64,000 bases of DNA from an uncultured Lachnospiraceae bacterium (GTDB lineage: Bacteria; Bacillota; Clostridia; Lachnospirales; Lachnospiraceae). The stretch lies in the NCBI GenBank assembly GCA_948473115.1, contig CAOKWI010000014.1:1-64000 (forward strand), in the 5' to 3' direction. The notes under the pieces were generated by a model. That model was not told the DNA's origin. It searched no databases and saw nothing but the letters and a program-made list of their open reading frames with translations. This document shows, piece after piece, positions 36,096 through 44,501 of this stretch. Made by a program: the position numbers and the translations under genes. Position 1 is the stretch's first letter, and each line of letters begins with the position of its first letter.

Positions 36096-36123
36096 TTGCA
36101 AGATTAGTAAATCGCTGTAATAT
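36096..36123 (+). promoter_or_regulatory. agrD-agrB promoter
   Basis: TTGCAA (36096-36101) and TAATAT (36118-36123) are 16 bases apart, right behind the direct repeats. The poor -35 and short spacer suit an activator-dependent promoter. The agrD ribosome site CAGGAGG follows about 12 bases later. Confidence 0.6.
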
Positions 36124-36152
36124 ATAACACAAAAACAGGAGGTGACCAGAAT

Positions 36153-36299
36153 ATGTCAAAGATGAAAAAGGTGCTTTTTTCGCTGGTGGCAAAAGCTGCA
36201 TATAGCGAGGCAAAAATGGAAGCAGATTCTGCGTGCTTTTGCTTTGCATACCAGCTGAAGATGCCCCAAAGGGTAAAAGACCTGAAGAAAAAAAGGTAA
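36153..36299 (+). CDS. AgrD-like cyclic autoinducer precursor
   Basis: 48 residues. A basic amphipathic N-terminus (MSKMKKVLFSLVAKAA) is followed by a core ADSACFCFAYQLKMP and a charged tail ending KDLKKKR. The pattern (Ser/Ala-x-Cys in the core, then YQxKxP, then charged tail) matches clostridial AgrD precursors, in which a Cys forms a thiolactone ring. Two Cys, two residues apart, could serve. ATG 36153 lies behind CAGGAGG. The processing gene agrB begins 21 bases downstream. Confidence 0.85.
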   Translation: MSKMKKVLFSLVAKAAYSEAKMEADSACFCFAYQLKMPQRVKDLKKKR

Positions 36300-36319
36300 G
36301 GAGCGGAAAGAGGAACGCT

Positions 36320-36958
36320 ATGACAGAAAGACTGTTGGATCAGATGGTGAAATGGAATGTTATTCGTAGGGAAGACGAGGAAATATACCGGTTTGGCCTG
36401 GAAGGGGTACTGCTGAAATCATTGCATTATATGTCCTACCTGTTGCTGGCGCTCCTCTTTCGGCAAGCGGCGCCATTTCTCCTGTTCTTTGCAGCGTTTC
36501 TGTTGCTGAGGAAGAATGCGGGAGGCTATCACGCGAAGACACGGGGATGCTGTTACCTGATTTCCTGTGCCACAGTCATATGCGTGCTGACCGCCATGCA
36601 AATGGTCTCCAAATGGGAGGACGCAGGGAGCATAATGGGCGGTCTGACACTGGCGGCAGATATGGTTGTCTGTATGGCAGCGCCGGTGGAAAATGAAAAC
36701 AGACTGCTGGATGAGGAAGAAAAAAAGTATTTCAGAAAAAGGAGCCTGGGTTTGCTGGCGGCAGTCAATGTCTTTTTCTGGCCGCTGAACATACTGGGAG
36801 AGAAAACCTGGGCATCGGCGCTTATGCTGGCAGTTGTCTGTGAAGCCATGCTACTGATATTGGGAAAGCTGCAAAATGGCAGGGATGAGTTTGAGACTGG
36901 GCAGGAACAGGAAATCAGGAATGAATGCAAGGAATCAAAAAAATGTAAGGAATTGTAA
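36320..36958 (+). CDS. AgrB-like peptide-processing membrane protease
   Basis: 212 residues with about five membrane helices. RKNAGGYHAKTRGCCYLIS (about residues 65-83) holds the catalytic His and Cys of AgrB, which cleaves and cyclises AgrD. A charged C-terminal tail follows. ATG 36320 follows GAGGAA. It is 21 bases after agrD and leads straight into the injection-system cluster. Confidence 0.92.
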   Translation: MTERLLDQMVKWNVIRREDEEIYRFGLEGVLLKSLHYMSYLLLALLFRQAAPFLLFFAAFLLLRKNAGGYHAKTRGCCYLISCATVICVLTAMQMVSKWEDAGSIMGGLTLAADMVVCMAAPVENENRLLDEEEKKYFRKRSLGLLAAVNVFFWPLNILGEKTWASALMLAVVCEAMLLILGKLQNGRDEFETGQEQEIRNECKESKKCKEL

Positions 36959-37046
36959 AAATATAAGGAATTATAAGAATATACGGAATTGCAAGGGTAT
37001 AAGGCATTGCAGGGATATATGGAATTGCAAAGATGCCAGGGAGTAT
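36930..37046 (+). repeat. About six 18-bp degenerate repeats before the VWA gene
   Basis: Units of the form ATATAAGGAATTGTAAGA recur every 18 bases (for example AATATACGGAATTGCAAG, GGTATAAGGCATTGCAGG). They begin in the tail of agrB and end at the ribosome site of the VWA gene. As in other leaders here they are T-poor and carry repeated AAGG/GGAA cores. Confidence 0.85.
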
Positions 37047-38750
37047 GTGAAAAAGCTGGCATTGGCAGTATTGATTGTCCTGCTGTGTATTGTGGCAATC
37101 CCTGTGTATGCCGCAGAGACGGACAAGGATATCAATCAGATTGTTTTCCTGCTGGATGGCAGCAAGTCTATGGACGGGGAGCGGTGGCAGGAAGCTTTGG
37201 ACAGTGTTTTGACAGTAGCCGCCATGCTGCCTGACGATTATCAGACCGCACTGATCATTTACAGTGAAAACGTTGATATCCAGGTGGGGTTTGACCAGTC
37301 CCTCCCTGAGAGGATACTGGAACTGCGGGAGACCAGGCAGAGAGGATATACCAATACGGGGGAAGCGCTGGAGACGGCGCTGACCATGTTTGATTCGGAT
37401 GTATCGGGTCAAAAGCGGGTGGTGATTATTTCGGATGGGGAAATCAGCATGCGCACCCAGGAGGAGACCCAGGCAGCCTCGGAGCGTTATGACAATGCTG
37501 TGAGACAGACGGTAGCAGAAGGCGTTACGATAGATATTCTTCTGTATGAGACAGAAGAGATTGAGGAGCAGATCACACAGGGGGCCGATCAGACGGAGGG
37601 CTTTGTTTTCCGCAGAACAGAATACAACACGGCAGAACTCTTTTCTGAAAAATACTTATTCGATCAGCTGGGTCTGGCAAGGATCATGCTGGGGTCGTCA
37701 GATTCTTCCGACAGTTTTTCTGGTATATCTCTGCAGGATACTTATGCAGACCGGGTAAAGATTCTGTTGACGGCAGGAAGCAGGATAGAAGATATTCATG
37801 TGGCCTGCCAGAGCAAAGAGGTTCAAATGATCCAGGGCGAAAAATGCACAGTCGTTATTCTGGATCAGCCCATGGAGGAAATCGTTGACCTGCAATATAC
37901 ATTGGCTGAAAAAGGACGGATGAACGCTTTTCTGGTAAAAGAGTACAGTCTGACAGTGACTGCGGAAGCTGCTTTTCAGCCGGAAATCAATGCACATCGC
38001 ATTCAGGTGAATATTGTGGATTCCAGCGGTAAGGACATCTTCGAGAATGAGAATATCAGGAACAACATAAATATCCGGATCGATGGGGAAAAGGTTCCGT
38101 TTGAGGTTCGTCAGGGAAAGGCTTATATCACCTGTCCGTCGGAAGTATCCCGGACAATAAGTCTCCTTGTGGATCTGAGCGGCCTGAACAGTATTGTGGA
38201 CTGTCAGGGCGCGGAAAGGGATCTTTGGCTTGAGGTGCCCCTGCCGGAGGAGCCGGAGGAAGAACCGGATTACCTTTTGATCGCAATTCTGGCACTGTGT
38301 GCATTCCTGGTTCTGGCAGGAATCCTTATCTTTGTGTTGTATTTGAAAAGATCCAGACCTGTTCCGGCGCCGGCAGAAGATCGGCCGGAGCCCAGTAAGT
38401 ACAGTTATACAGGGATGTTAAAGATATATATTACCCGCACAAGGTCAGGATACGACATCCCGCCGCTGTCCTTTAATCTGTTCAGGACATCCGCGGGGCG
38501 GGTGATTTCCCTGCAGGAAGTTATAAAGAACTGTGATGTGAAGGAGGAATTTCCCGGGGCGGAGGCAATCTATTTCAAGGCAGCCGCCAACAGGACTTTG
38601 ATCTTGACCAATAATTCGGACTGTACCATTATGAAGAACCGCGAGATTTTGATGAAAAAGCAAAGCTATCAGCTGCCCCTGGATTCCAAGGTGGATATTT
38701 CCTTTGAGGACGAGATCAGCGAACTGACCTTCCAGTACAAGGAAGCATAG
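37047..38750 (+). CDS. VWA-domain membrane protein of the injection cluster
   Basis: About 567 residues from GTG 37047, chosen because VKKLALAVLIVLLC begins a clear signal peptide (cleavage after VYA) and CAGGGAG precedes it. An ATG start at 36876 would add 57 residues encoded by the repeat array. A von Willebrand A domain (about 35-200) has the MIDAS motif DGSKS and a later DGEIS; it should face outside. One membrane helix (about 408-432) leads to a cytoplasmic, beta-rich, FHA-like domain (about 450-567). It could link the outside or the wall to the FHA/PP2C proteins encoded downstream. Confidence 0.8.
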   Translation: MKKLALAVLIVLLCIVAIPVYAAETDKDINQIVFLLDGSKSMDGERWQEALDSVLTVAAMLPDDYQTALIIYSENVDIQVGFDQSLPERILELRETRQRGYTNTGEALETALTMFDSDVSGQKRVVIISDGEISMRTQEETQAASERYDNAVRQTVAEGVTIDILLYETEEIEEQITQGADQTEGFVFRRTEYNTAELFSEKYLFDQLGLARIMLGSSDSSDSFSGISLQDTYADRVKILLTAGSRIEDIHVACQSKEVQMIQGEKCTVVILDQPMEEIVDLQYTLAEKGRMNAFLVKEYSLTVTAEAAFQPEINAHRIQVNIVDSSGKDIFENENIRNNINIRIDGEKVPFEVRQGKAYITCPSEVSRTISLLVDLSGLNSIVDCQGAERDLWLEVPLPEEPEEEPDYLLIAILALCAFLVLAGILIFVLYLKRSRPVPAPAEDRPEPSKYSYTGMLKIYITRTRSGYDIPPLSFNLFRTSAGRVISLQEVIKNCDVKEEFPGAEAIYFKAAANRTLILTNNSDCTIMKNREILMKKQSYQLPLDSKVDISFEDEISELTFQYKEA

Positions 38751-38786
38751 CCTGCTTTTAAAATAAGGTAAAGGAGAGTGGAAAGA

Positions 38787-40976
38787 ATGGATACGATAAA
38801 CCAGACAAACAGGACGCTGCTTCTGGATGTCATCAATCCGGATATGCCGGACCTGCTCACTCTGGTGGGAGACGTGAAGGGGATTGACAGCCTGGACGAT
38901 GACAAGATGAAGGAGATCAACCAGTACCTGGAATGTCACAGCTATGAGGAGATGGAGAGAAAGTTTCAGCCGGTAGTGTGGTCCTTTTTCGACGCAAATT
39001 CCCAGTCTGTAAAGTATACGCTGGAGAGGCCGGAGAGCATGCCGGAGTCGATGCTGACGCCTATCTATCTGAATGAGTTTGAAAATTTCCAGAAGACCAT
39101 CCTGTCCGTGATGCAGTCCAGGAAGGCACAGGGGCTTTTGAACACGGAATTCAGCTATGAGAAAGTGCTGGAAATGATATCCCCTAAGAAGGTGATGGAG
39201 GATATCAAACAGGTGCGGAAGGAGCTTCAGTACAATTACAAGAAGTTCACGGAACTGGAGGATGGCGATCCTCAGAAGCTGGATATCGGGGACAAGCTGA
39301 ACCTCCTGTTTGAGGATGCCAGCACAAATTACAATAATGTCATGGCCATGCTGCCCCTGGCTATTGAGGATATCAAGACAAGGCTGTTTCTGGGCGCCAG
39401 TGAGCAGCAGGGAGAGCATGCGGAGATCGTTCCCGGATATCTTTCCATGGGAAACAATGGCGAATTAAAGGTTCTGGAAGCCAAAAAGGAAGAAAGCACT
39501 ACCCTGGCGCTGCGTGACGACAATATCAACACGGGATTGATTGAGGCCATAAAAGAGGATTACCAGGCGCTGAACAGCGATTCCAACGATTATGTGCAGA
39601 ACCTGGTGGTGCGCACCTTCTGCCCCCTGGTATCCACGGAGCAGACAGTGGTGGATGTGGAAGCTGAGGTTGCCAACTATAACAGTTACCTGGAGTTTTA
39701 CCGTGCCTCAAAGGATAACTTTATCAAGGTTGTGAAGCCTCTTCTGGAAAAACTCCTGGGAATCAGGATGTTCTTTGACCAGTATAAGGTTAAGGCGAAG
39801 GGAATGGCCCCGGTTCTGGTAGTTGCAAATATATCCCCTGAGATGCTGGCTAAAAGTTCTAACCTTCCCAGGCTGATTACTTACCTGAACACTACCAACA
39901 GCAAGAATAATTTCAAGGATACCATATGGTACGCAATCTATCCCAATGTGGCCTGGAGCCAGGATGTGACCAACCGGATCCAGAGGGAGCGCTTCAAAGG
40001 GAATGTGAAGAAGGCGGGTACGGACGTATACAGCATGGAAGCGCTGGCAACCTTGCTGGATGTGTTCAAGGACTACCGTGTGGAGACGTTTTTCTCCTTT
40101 GAAAACAGGGAGGAGACCACCTTCAATGCCCTGGCGGCGGAAGGAATCGAGAAGGCCATTGAGAAATGCGCGCCTTTGACTGGGAAGTCGTTCAGTGAAT
40201 TTGCCATTCCGGTATTGCCTAACTTTACCGTGATACCCAGGAATAAATCCGGCATTATCCTGGACAGCAGGATGAGGGTCACGGAAGACAATGTGGTTGA
40301 AATGTCCAAGGAGAAGGAAGACATCATGCGGCTCTGGATCGAAGGCGTCTACATCAACGGCGCCTATGTGGCGGCGGGATTCCGGGCGGCGTGCCAGTGT
40401 CCGGAATTCCTGAAGGATCATTTCAGCCGGACGAAGATCAGGACGGACATGGAGCTGCCGGGAGTGCGGTTTGACATTGAGGCAGGTAATAATTCCCTGC
40501 TCGCCTATACGACCATGCCCAAGGAGATCACCGGGTTTACCAACAGTATCAAAACGCAGATCAACCAGAAGAACTTTGGCTGGGTATTTTCCTCGGAAAA
40601 TGCGTCCCTGAACGGGGAGGATATTACCAATATTTCCGTGTACAAGGCAAGGAATCTGCTGTATGATTCGGAGCATTCCTCCTATGAGCCGGTGTATAAG
40701 ACACAGGTGACCACCTATATAGAGAGGATCCTGCGGTATGTGACGGGGGATTTCAAGGAAGATAATATCAAGAATTTCTTCTCCAACAACCCCCAGAGCC
40801 AGAAGAGCAAATGGCTGGCGAAAAAGGACTGCATCAATGCCATCATCATGGAAGGGGATAACCTGGATTACGATATTGACGATTCCAACGGGGTATGTGA
40901 GCTGACCATATCCTTCAATGGAAGCCCCAGAAATCTGGAAGTTCAAATCAATCGTTTGACTTCAAATATATCTTAA
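38787..40976 (+). CDS. Contractile sheath-like protein (TssB/TssC-type)
   Basis: About 729 residues, soluble. Position directly before two tube genes, large size and blocks such as RLFLGASEQQ and WIEGVYINGAYVAAGFRAAC (like the C-terminal core of contractile sheaths) suggest a sheath subunit, perhaps with TssB- and TssC-like parts in one chain. It ends NLEVQINRL, a beta-strand tail of the kind that docks on neighbours. ATG 38787 is used; GTG 38778 is too near the GGAG. Alternative: a baseplate or tube-associated protein. Homology is judged by eye. Confidence 0.62.
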   Translation: MDTINQTNRTLLLDVINPDMPDLLTLVGDVKGIDSLDDDKMKEINQYLECHSYEEMERKFQPVVWSFFDANSQSVKYTLERPESMPESMLTPIYLNEFENFQKTILSVMQSRKAQGLLNTEFSYEKVLEMISPKKVMEDIKQVRKELQYNYKKFTELEDGDPQKLDIGDKLNLLFEDASTNYNNVMAMLPLAIEDIKTRLFLGASEQQGEHAEIVPGYLSMGNNGELKVLEAKKEESTTLALRDDNINTGLIEAIKEDYQALNSDSNDYVQNLVVRTFCPLVSTEQTVVDVEAEVANYNSYLEFYRASKDNFIKVVKPLLEKLLGIRMFFDQYKVKAKGMAPVLVVANISPEMLAKSSNLPRLITYLNTTNSKNNFKDTIWYAIYPNVAWSQDVTNRIQRERFKGNVKKAGTDVYSMEALATLLDVFKDYRVETFFSFENREETTFNALAAEGIEKAIEKCAPLTGKSFSEFAIPVLPNFTVIPRNKSGIILDSRMRVTEDNVVEMSKEKEDIMRLWIEGVYINGAYVAAGFRAACQCPEFLKDHFSRTKIRTDMELPGVRFDIEAGNNSLLAYTTMPKEITGFTNSIKTQINQKNFGWVFSSENASLNGEDITNISVYKARNLLYDSEHSSYEPVYKTQVTTYIERILRYVTGDFKEDNIKNFFSNNPQSQKSKWLAKKDCINAIIMEGDNLDYDIDDSNGVCELTISFNGSPRNLEVQINRLTSNIS

Positions 40977-41005
40977 ACCTGTAGAAGGAGAATGGAGGTA
41001 GAAAA

Positions 41006-41431
41006 ATGGGTTTCAGATTAACAATTGACGGCTCAGGACCGGTAAACCTGAGCGAAAAATGCATTACCAATGTGGAGTTTCATTCAGAGATTCCGGCAGA
41101 CTCCAATGCCAGGGCCACGGACAACGGCGCAGCCTTGAAGATATGGGGCAAAATGCTTTTCTCCCTGGGGGCGGAGGCACAGGACTCCACAGTGAACCTT
41201 GCGAAGTGGAGTGTGGTTCCCAGCGATTCCGCAGACTGCTACCGGAAAGTGACAGTGGAGGTAGTGGCAGCAGGGCAGATCGTGCGTCAGATCACATTGC
41301 CCAACGCATTTGTCATGGAGTATTCGGAGGAGCTTGATGATGAGGCAGGAGTAGGTATCTTCTATCTGCATGTAAAGCAGAAGAAGGATCTGACGGACAC
41401 AGTCGCCATTGAAGGCGGATTTGACCAGTAA
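41006..41431 (+). CDS. Hcp/TssD-like tube protein 1
   Basis: 141 residues, all beta. The layout (VEFHSEIPADSNARATDNGAALKIWG, then TLPNAFVMEYSEELDDEAGVGIFYLHVKQKK) matches inner-tube proteins of the TssD/Hcp type, especially the divergent ones with a PxDSxxR-like block. Strong ribosome site GGAGGTAG. It follows the sheath-like gene by 29 bases; a paralogue follows 14 bases later. Confidence 0.75.
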   Translation: MGFRLTIDGSGPVNLSEKCITNVEFHSEIPADSNARATDNGAALKIWGKMLFSLGAEAQDSTVNLAKWSVVPSDSADCYRKVTVEVVAAGQIVRQITLPNAFVMEYSEELDDEAGVGIFYLHVKQKKDLTDTVAIEGGFDQ

Positions 41432-41445
41432 GGGAGGGATGAGAA

Positions 41446-41874
41446 ATGTCATTGATTGTAAAGGTTGACGGACAGCAGAGCTTTGAGGTTTCAAAGGAGT
41501 GCGTGAAAAAGGTTAAATTCCAGACAGAGATCCCTTTGGATTCCAATGCCAGGACAAAGGATGTGGGATGTGCCCTTGAGATTTCCGGAAAGATTCTGGT
41601 GGCGACGGACGGGGATCCCTTTGACAGCACAAGACAGCTTGCATTATGGTCCATGGTTCCGGCGGAGAGCGCAGCGGCATACCGCCAGGTGACGGTTGAA
41701 ATCGTGGAGGCCGGTGTGGTCGAGAGGAAATATACCTTCCCCAGGGCATTTGTGATCGATTACAAGGAAGACTTTGGCAACACGGACGGCACGGGAGTGT
41801 TTTCCATTGTCATTAAGCAGAAGAAGGACAAGCTGGAGCTTGTTACCGTTGACGGCGGATATGTGGGCGCCTGA
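41446..41874 (+). CDS. Hcp/TssD-like tube protein 2
   Basis: 142 residues, a clear paralogue of the preceding protein: same block order ([58 protein letters not shown]). Two tube-type subunits may form a mixed tube, or one may be an adaptor next to the spike. Ribosome site AGGGAGG precedes ATG 41446. Confidence 0.75.
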   Translation: MSLIVKVDGQQSFEVSKECVKKVKFQTEIPLDSNARTKDVGCALEISGKILVATDGDPFDSTRQLALWSMVPAESAAAYRQVTVEIVEAGVVERKYTFPRAFVIDYKEDFGNTDGTGVFSIVIKQKKDKLELVTVDGGYVGA

Positions 41875-41966
41875 AATATGTCATCGGCGCGCTGCTGTGC
41901 ATAACGGTGAATGCCGGGCGTAAGATCACCGTGGCATGTGTAGCCATGTGCCGGTTCCCTGTGTGG

Positions 41967-41996
41967 AGGAGGCGTGTCTGTTTGGACGCGCCTCCT
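41967..41996 (+). terminator. Strong stem-loop after the tube genes
   Basis: AGGAGGCGTGTC pairs with GACGCGCCTCCT (one mismatch) around a 6-base loop. There is no T run. It lies in the only longer gap (236 bases) of the cluster, so it may let abundant sheath/tube messages end or be protected while some read-through reaches the regulatory genes. Confidence 0.55.
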
Positions 41997-42110
41997 GCCA
42001 GCATATATTTGTTGTCTGTAATCCAAAGGGTTTCCGGGGGAAGGCTTTTGGAGTGCAGGCAGGAGAGACGGTGCGCGGACGGGAAAGACGGCGCGCAGGG
42101 GGGTATAACA

Positions 42111-42569
42111 ATGGAAGGTTCAAAGGACTATTACCGGATACTCGGGATACTGGAGGATGCCGCGGAGGAAGAGATTAAATCCGCCTACCGGAGGCTGGCG
42201 AAGAAGTATCATCCCGATGCGCATCCGGGAGACGAGAAATGTGAGGCAATGTTCCGGGAGGTCAACGAGGCATATGATGTGCTGGGGGATGCCCGGAAGC
42301 GGAAAGCATATGACGGGGAGCGGCACAGGGCGGAACGCACCGGAAGTTTCCGAAGCGAGAGGACAGGTGACATCCACAGCGCCGGGGACAGCCGTACCCC
42401 CGGGGAAAGGAAAGTGGATTTTGAGAATATCCACAAAAGCTTCGCGCAGTTTTTCGGTTTTGACCCCAGGACACAGGATATTACGGACGAGGAAAAATTA
42501 AAGGGCAGATCAGGAAATCCTTTGGATACTACAGAGATGTTTGAGCGGTTTATGGGGATAAAGAGGTAG
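42111..42569 (+). CDS. J-domain (DnaJ-like) co-chaperone
   Basis: About 152 residues. An N-terminal J domain (about 5-70: [39 protein letters not shown], with the HPD motif near 33) is joined to a Gly/Arg-rich linker and a short tail ([14 protein letters not shown]). It lacks zinc fingers and a substrate-binding beta domain, so it should dock on the Hsp70-like ATPase encoded about 6 kb downstream. ATG 42111 sits behind GGGGG. Confidence 0.88.
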   Translation: MEGSKDYYRILGILEDAAEEEIKSAYRRLAKKYHPDAHPGDEKCEAMFREVNEAYDVLGDARKRKAYDGERHRAERTGSFRSERTGDIHSAGDSRTPGERKVDFENIHKSFAQFFGFDPRTQDITDEEKLKGRSGNPLDTTEMFERFMGIKR

Positions 42570-42572
42570 CCT

Positions 42573-43118
42573 ATGAGAAGAGCGATCAATGTGGCCATAG
42601 CTGTTTTTTCTTTTGAGATAGCTTTCATACTGGCAGTAAAGACTGACTGGAGGGATAGCTGGTTCTGGATCACGGCCGCAGTCCTTTTTGCGATCCTGCA
42701 TATAGGACTGGCATTCAAAAAGAGCAGGGAAAGCGTGAGGAACGGGATACCGGACTTCTCCGCACCGGCCCTGCCGGATACGGCGCTGACGGAGGTGGCA
42801 CTCCTGGGAGAGGACGGTACGCAGCTGGCATTCTGGAATATTTATGGGAAGAATGGGATTGTGATAGGCCGTGATATCGGGGAAAACAATGTCACCATTA
42901 ACCTGGACAACAGCACCTATGCCAGCATGATAGATGTGGAGCATGCCGTTTTAAATTATTCGGGGGACTGCTGGTACATAGAGGATATCTCGGAGAAAAA
43001 CGGTGTCAGCATACAGAAACAGGATGGAAGGAAGTACAGGCTTGCCTATGGGAAGCCCTGCAGGCTGGAAAAGGGAGATATCATTTATATAGCCCTCACA
43101 AGGCTTCAGGTTCTATAA
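42573..43118 (+). CDS. Membrane-anchored FHA-domain protein
   Basis: 181 residues. Two membrane helices (about 5-22 and 30-48) precede an FHA domain (about 80-180) with GIVIGRD (Gly-Arg) near 95, VEHAVL (His) near 125 and KNGVSI near 145, the phosphothreonine-binding loops. Its start is 3 bases after the J-domain stop. By analogy with type VI systems it may recruit a phosphorylated partner at the membrane. Confidence 0.85.
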   Translation: MRRAINVAIAVFSFEIAFILAVKTDWRDSWFWITAAVLFAILHIGLAFKKSRESVRNGIPDFSAPALPDTALTEVALLGEDGTQLAFWNIYGKNGIVIGRDIGENNVTINLDNSTYASMIDVEHAVLNYSGDCWYIEDISEKNGVSIQKQDGRKYRLAYGKPCRLEKGDIIYIALTRLQVL

Positions 43119-43149
43119 ATCCAATCAATACAAAAGGATGGTGGTCACA

Positions 43150-43659
43150 ATGGGAGAATCAAATTTAATCCGCTGCCAGAATGGGCATTTATTCAGTAAG
43201 AAGCGGTATGGAACCGTCTGCCCCTATTGCAATGTGGAGACGGAAACCAGGGAAAAGAAGGAAGTACAGAAGACGGAAGTGGACATGGAGGAAGAACTGT
43301 TCAAGGAGGACATCAAGCCGGTGTGCGGATGGCTGGTGTGCATTTCGGGTCCCCGCCAGGGCAAGGATTATAAGATCGTTCAGGGTAAGAATTTCATCGG
43401 CAGGGCGGACGATATGGATATCCAGATCCTGGGTGACAATGAAATTTCCAGAAGAAACCATGCCATCATTGTGTTCGATCCCAAGAAAAAGGAGACCGTG
43501 CTTTTACCGGGGGATTCCAACGGCCTGGTCTACCTGAATGAAAATGCCGTGTATACGCCCACGACCCTGAGCAGCTACGACAAGATTGAACTGGGGAAAT
43601 CCGTGTTTGCTTTCCTGCCCTTCTGCGGGAATCATTTCATGTGGGGAGAGAAAGCATGA
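43150..43659 (+). CDS. Zinc-ribbon FHA-domain protein
   Basis: About 169 residues. An N-terminal CQNGH and CPYC pair (about residues 8 and 24) forms a zinc ribbon; the FHA domain (about 65-165) has NFIGRADD (GR), ISRRNHAII (SxxH) and SNGLVY. It should bind phosphothreonine. ATG 43150 is preferred (GGTGG upstream); GTG/ATG at 43138 is also possible. The stop overlaps the next start. Confidence 0.88.
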   Translation: MGESNLIRCQNGHLFSKKRYGTVCPYCNVETETREKKEVQKTEVDMEEELFKEDIKPVCGWLVCISGPRQGKDYKIVQGKNFIGRADDMDIQILGDNEISRRNHAIIVFDPKKKETVLLPGDSNGLVYLNENAVYTPTTLSSYDKIELGKSVFAFLPFCGNHFMWGEKA

Positions 43660-44501
43660 ATGCGGCTTTTACAGTGATCATTATACTGGTGGTATTCATT
43701 GTCCTTCTGGAAATCGCGAAATGGCGGATTCCTGAAAAAGCCGAGGGCTCCCGGGATACCGATGTAGGGACCTGTATGACGATCGGAAGCAGGGATGTGC
43801 AGGAGGACCAGACAGCGGTCATGGAGACCGGGGCGGGTATCATGGCAGTGCTGGCGGACGGTGCGGGCAAGACCTATGGGGGAAGGATTGCGGCCAGGAC
43901 GGCGGCGGATACCTTCCAGGACATTTTCCGGGACTACAATGCCTTCAATAATCCCCAATACTATTTCAGGAAAGCCTTCCACTGTGCCAACAGGGAGATC
44001 CTGAAGGCCGTGGGGGATGAGAGCCGCGGCACGGCCAGTGTGGGATGCGCCCTGATTCGGGGAGGCTTTCTGTACTATGCGCTGGTGGGAAACGTAAAGG
44101 TCTGTGTGTTTCGGGAGGACTCCCTGGTCCCTGTGTCCGTGGGGCACACGGTGGCGGTAATGGCGGAGCAGAAATTTCGGGAAGGGAAAATATCGAGGCA
44201 GGACACCATAGAACTGCTTGAAAACCAAAGGCTTTATAACTACCTGGGAAAGGACGACTTTCGGGACATTGAATTATTTGACGCCCCCATACGGCTGAAA
44301 AAAGAGGATATTGTGGCGCTGATGAGCGATGGCGTGTACGACTTCCTGGGTTTGAAAGAGGTGGAGGAGGTTCTACGGGAAAAGGGCAGCTGCCAGGAAA
44401 AGGCGCTGGCGGTCATTGAGAAGGTAAACCGGGGAGCCGGTGACCAGAAGGACAATGCCAGCATTATTCTGGTCGAGGTAAGAAACGAGGCTGTGGAATG
44501 A
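43656..44501 (+). CDS. PP2C-type Ser/Thr phosphatase
   Basis: About 281 residues with one N-terminal membrane helix. The metal-binding motifs are intact: SRDVQEDQ, VLADGAGK (Asp-Gly), LMSDGVYD and QKDNASIIL (Asp-Asn). It should remove phosphate from Thr on an injection-system protein, the role PppA plays in type VI systems. Overlaps on both sides show tight co-expression. Confidence 0.88.
   Translation: MNAAFTVIIILVVFIVLLEIAKWRIPEKAEGSRDTDVGTCMTIGSRDVQEDQTAVMETGAGIMAVLADGAGKTYGGRIAARTAADTFQDIFRDYNAFNNPQYYFRKAFHCANREILKAVGDESRGTASVGCALIRGGFLYYALVGNVKVCVFREDSLVPVSVGHTVAVMAEQKFREGKISRQDTIELLENQRLYNYLGKDDFRDIELFDAPIRLKKEDIVALMSDGVYDFLGLKEVEEVLREKGSCQEKALAVIEKVNRGAGDQKDNASIILVEVRNEAVE

Noticed and set aside
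36876..37046. N-terminal extension of the VWA protein
   Set aside because: It would place a repeat-encoded, charged 57-residue stretch before a complete signal peptide; a start at GTG 37047 with its own ribosome site is simpler.
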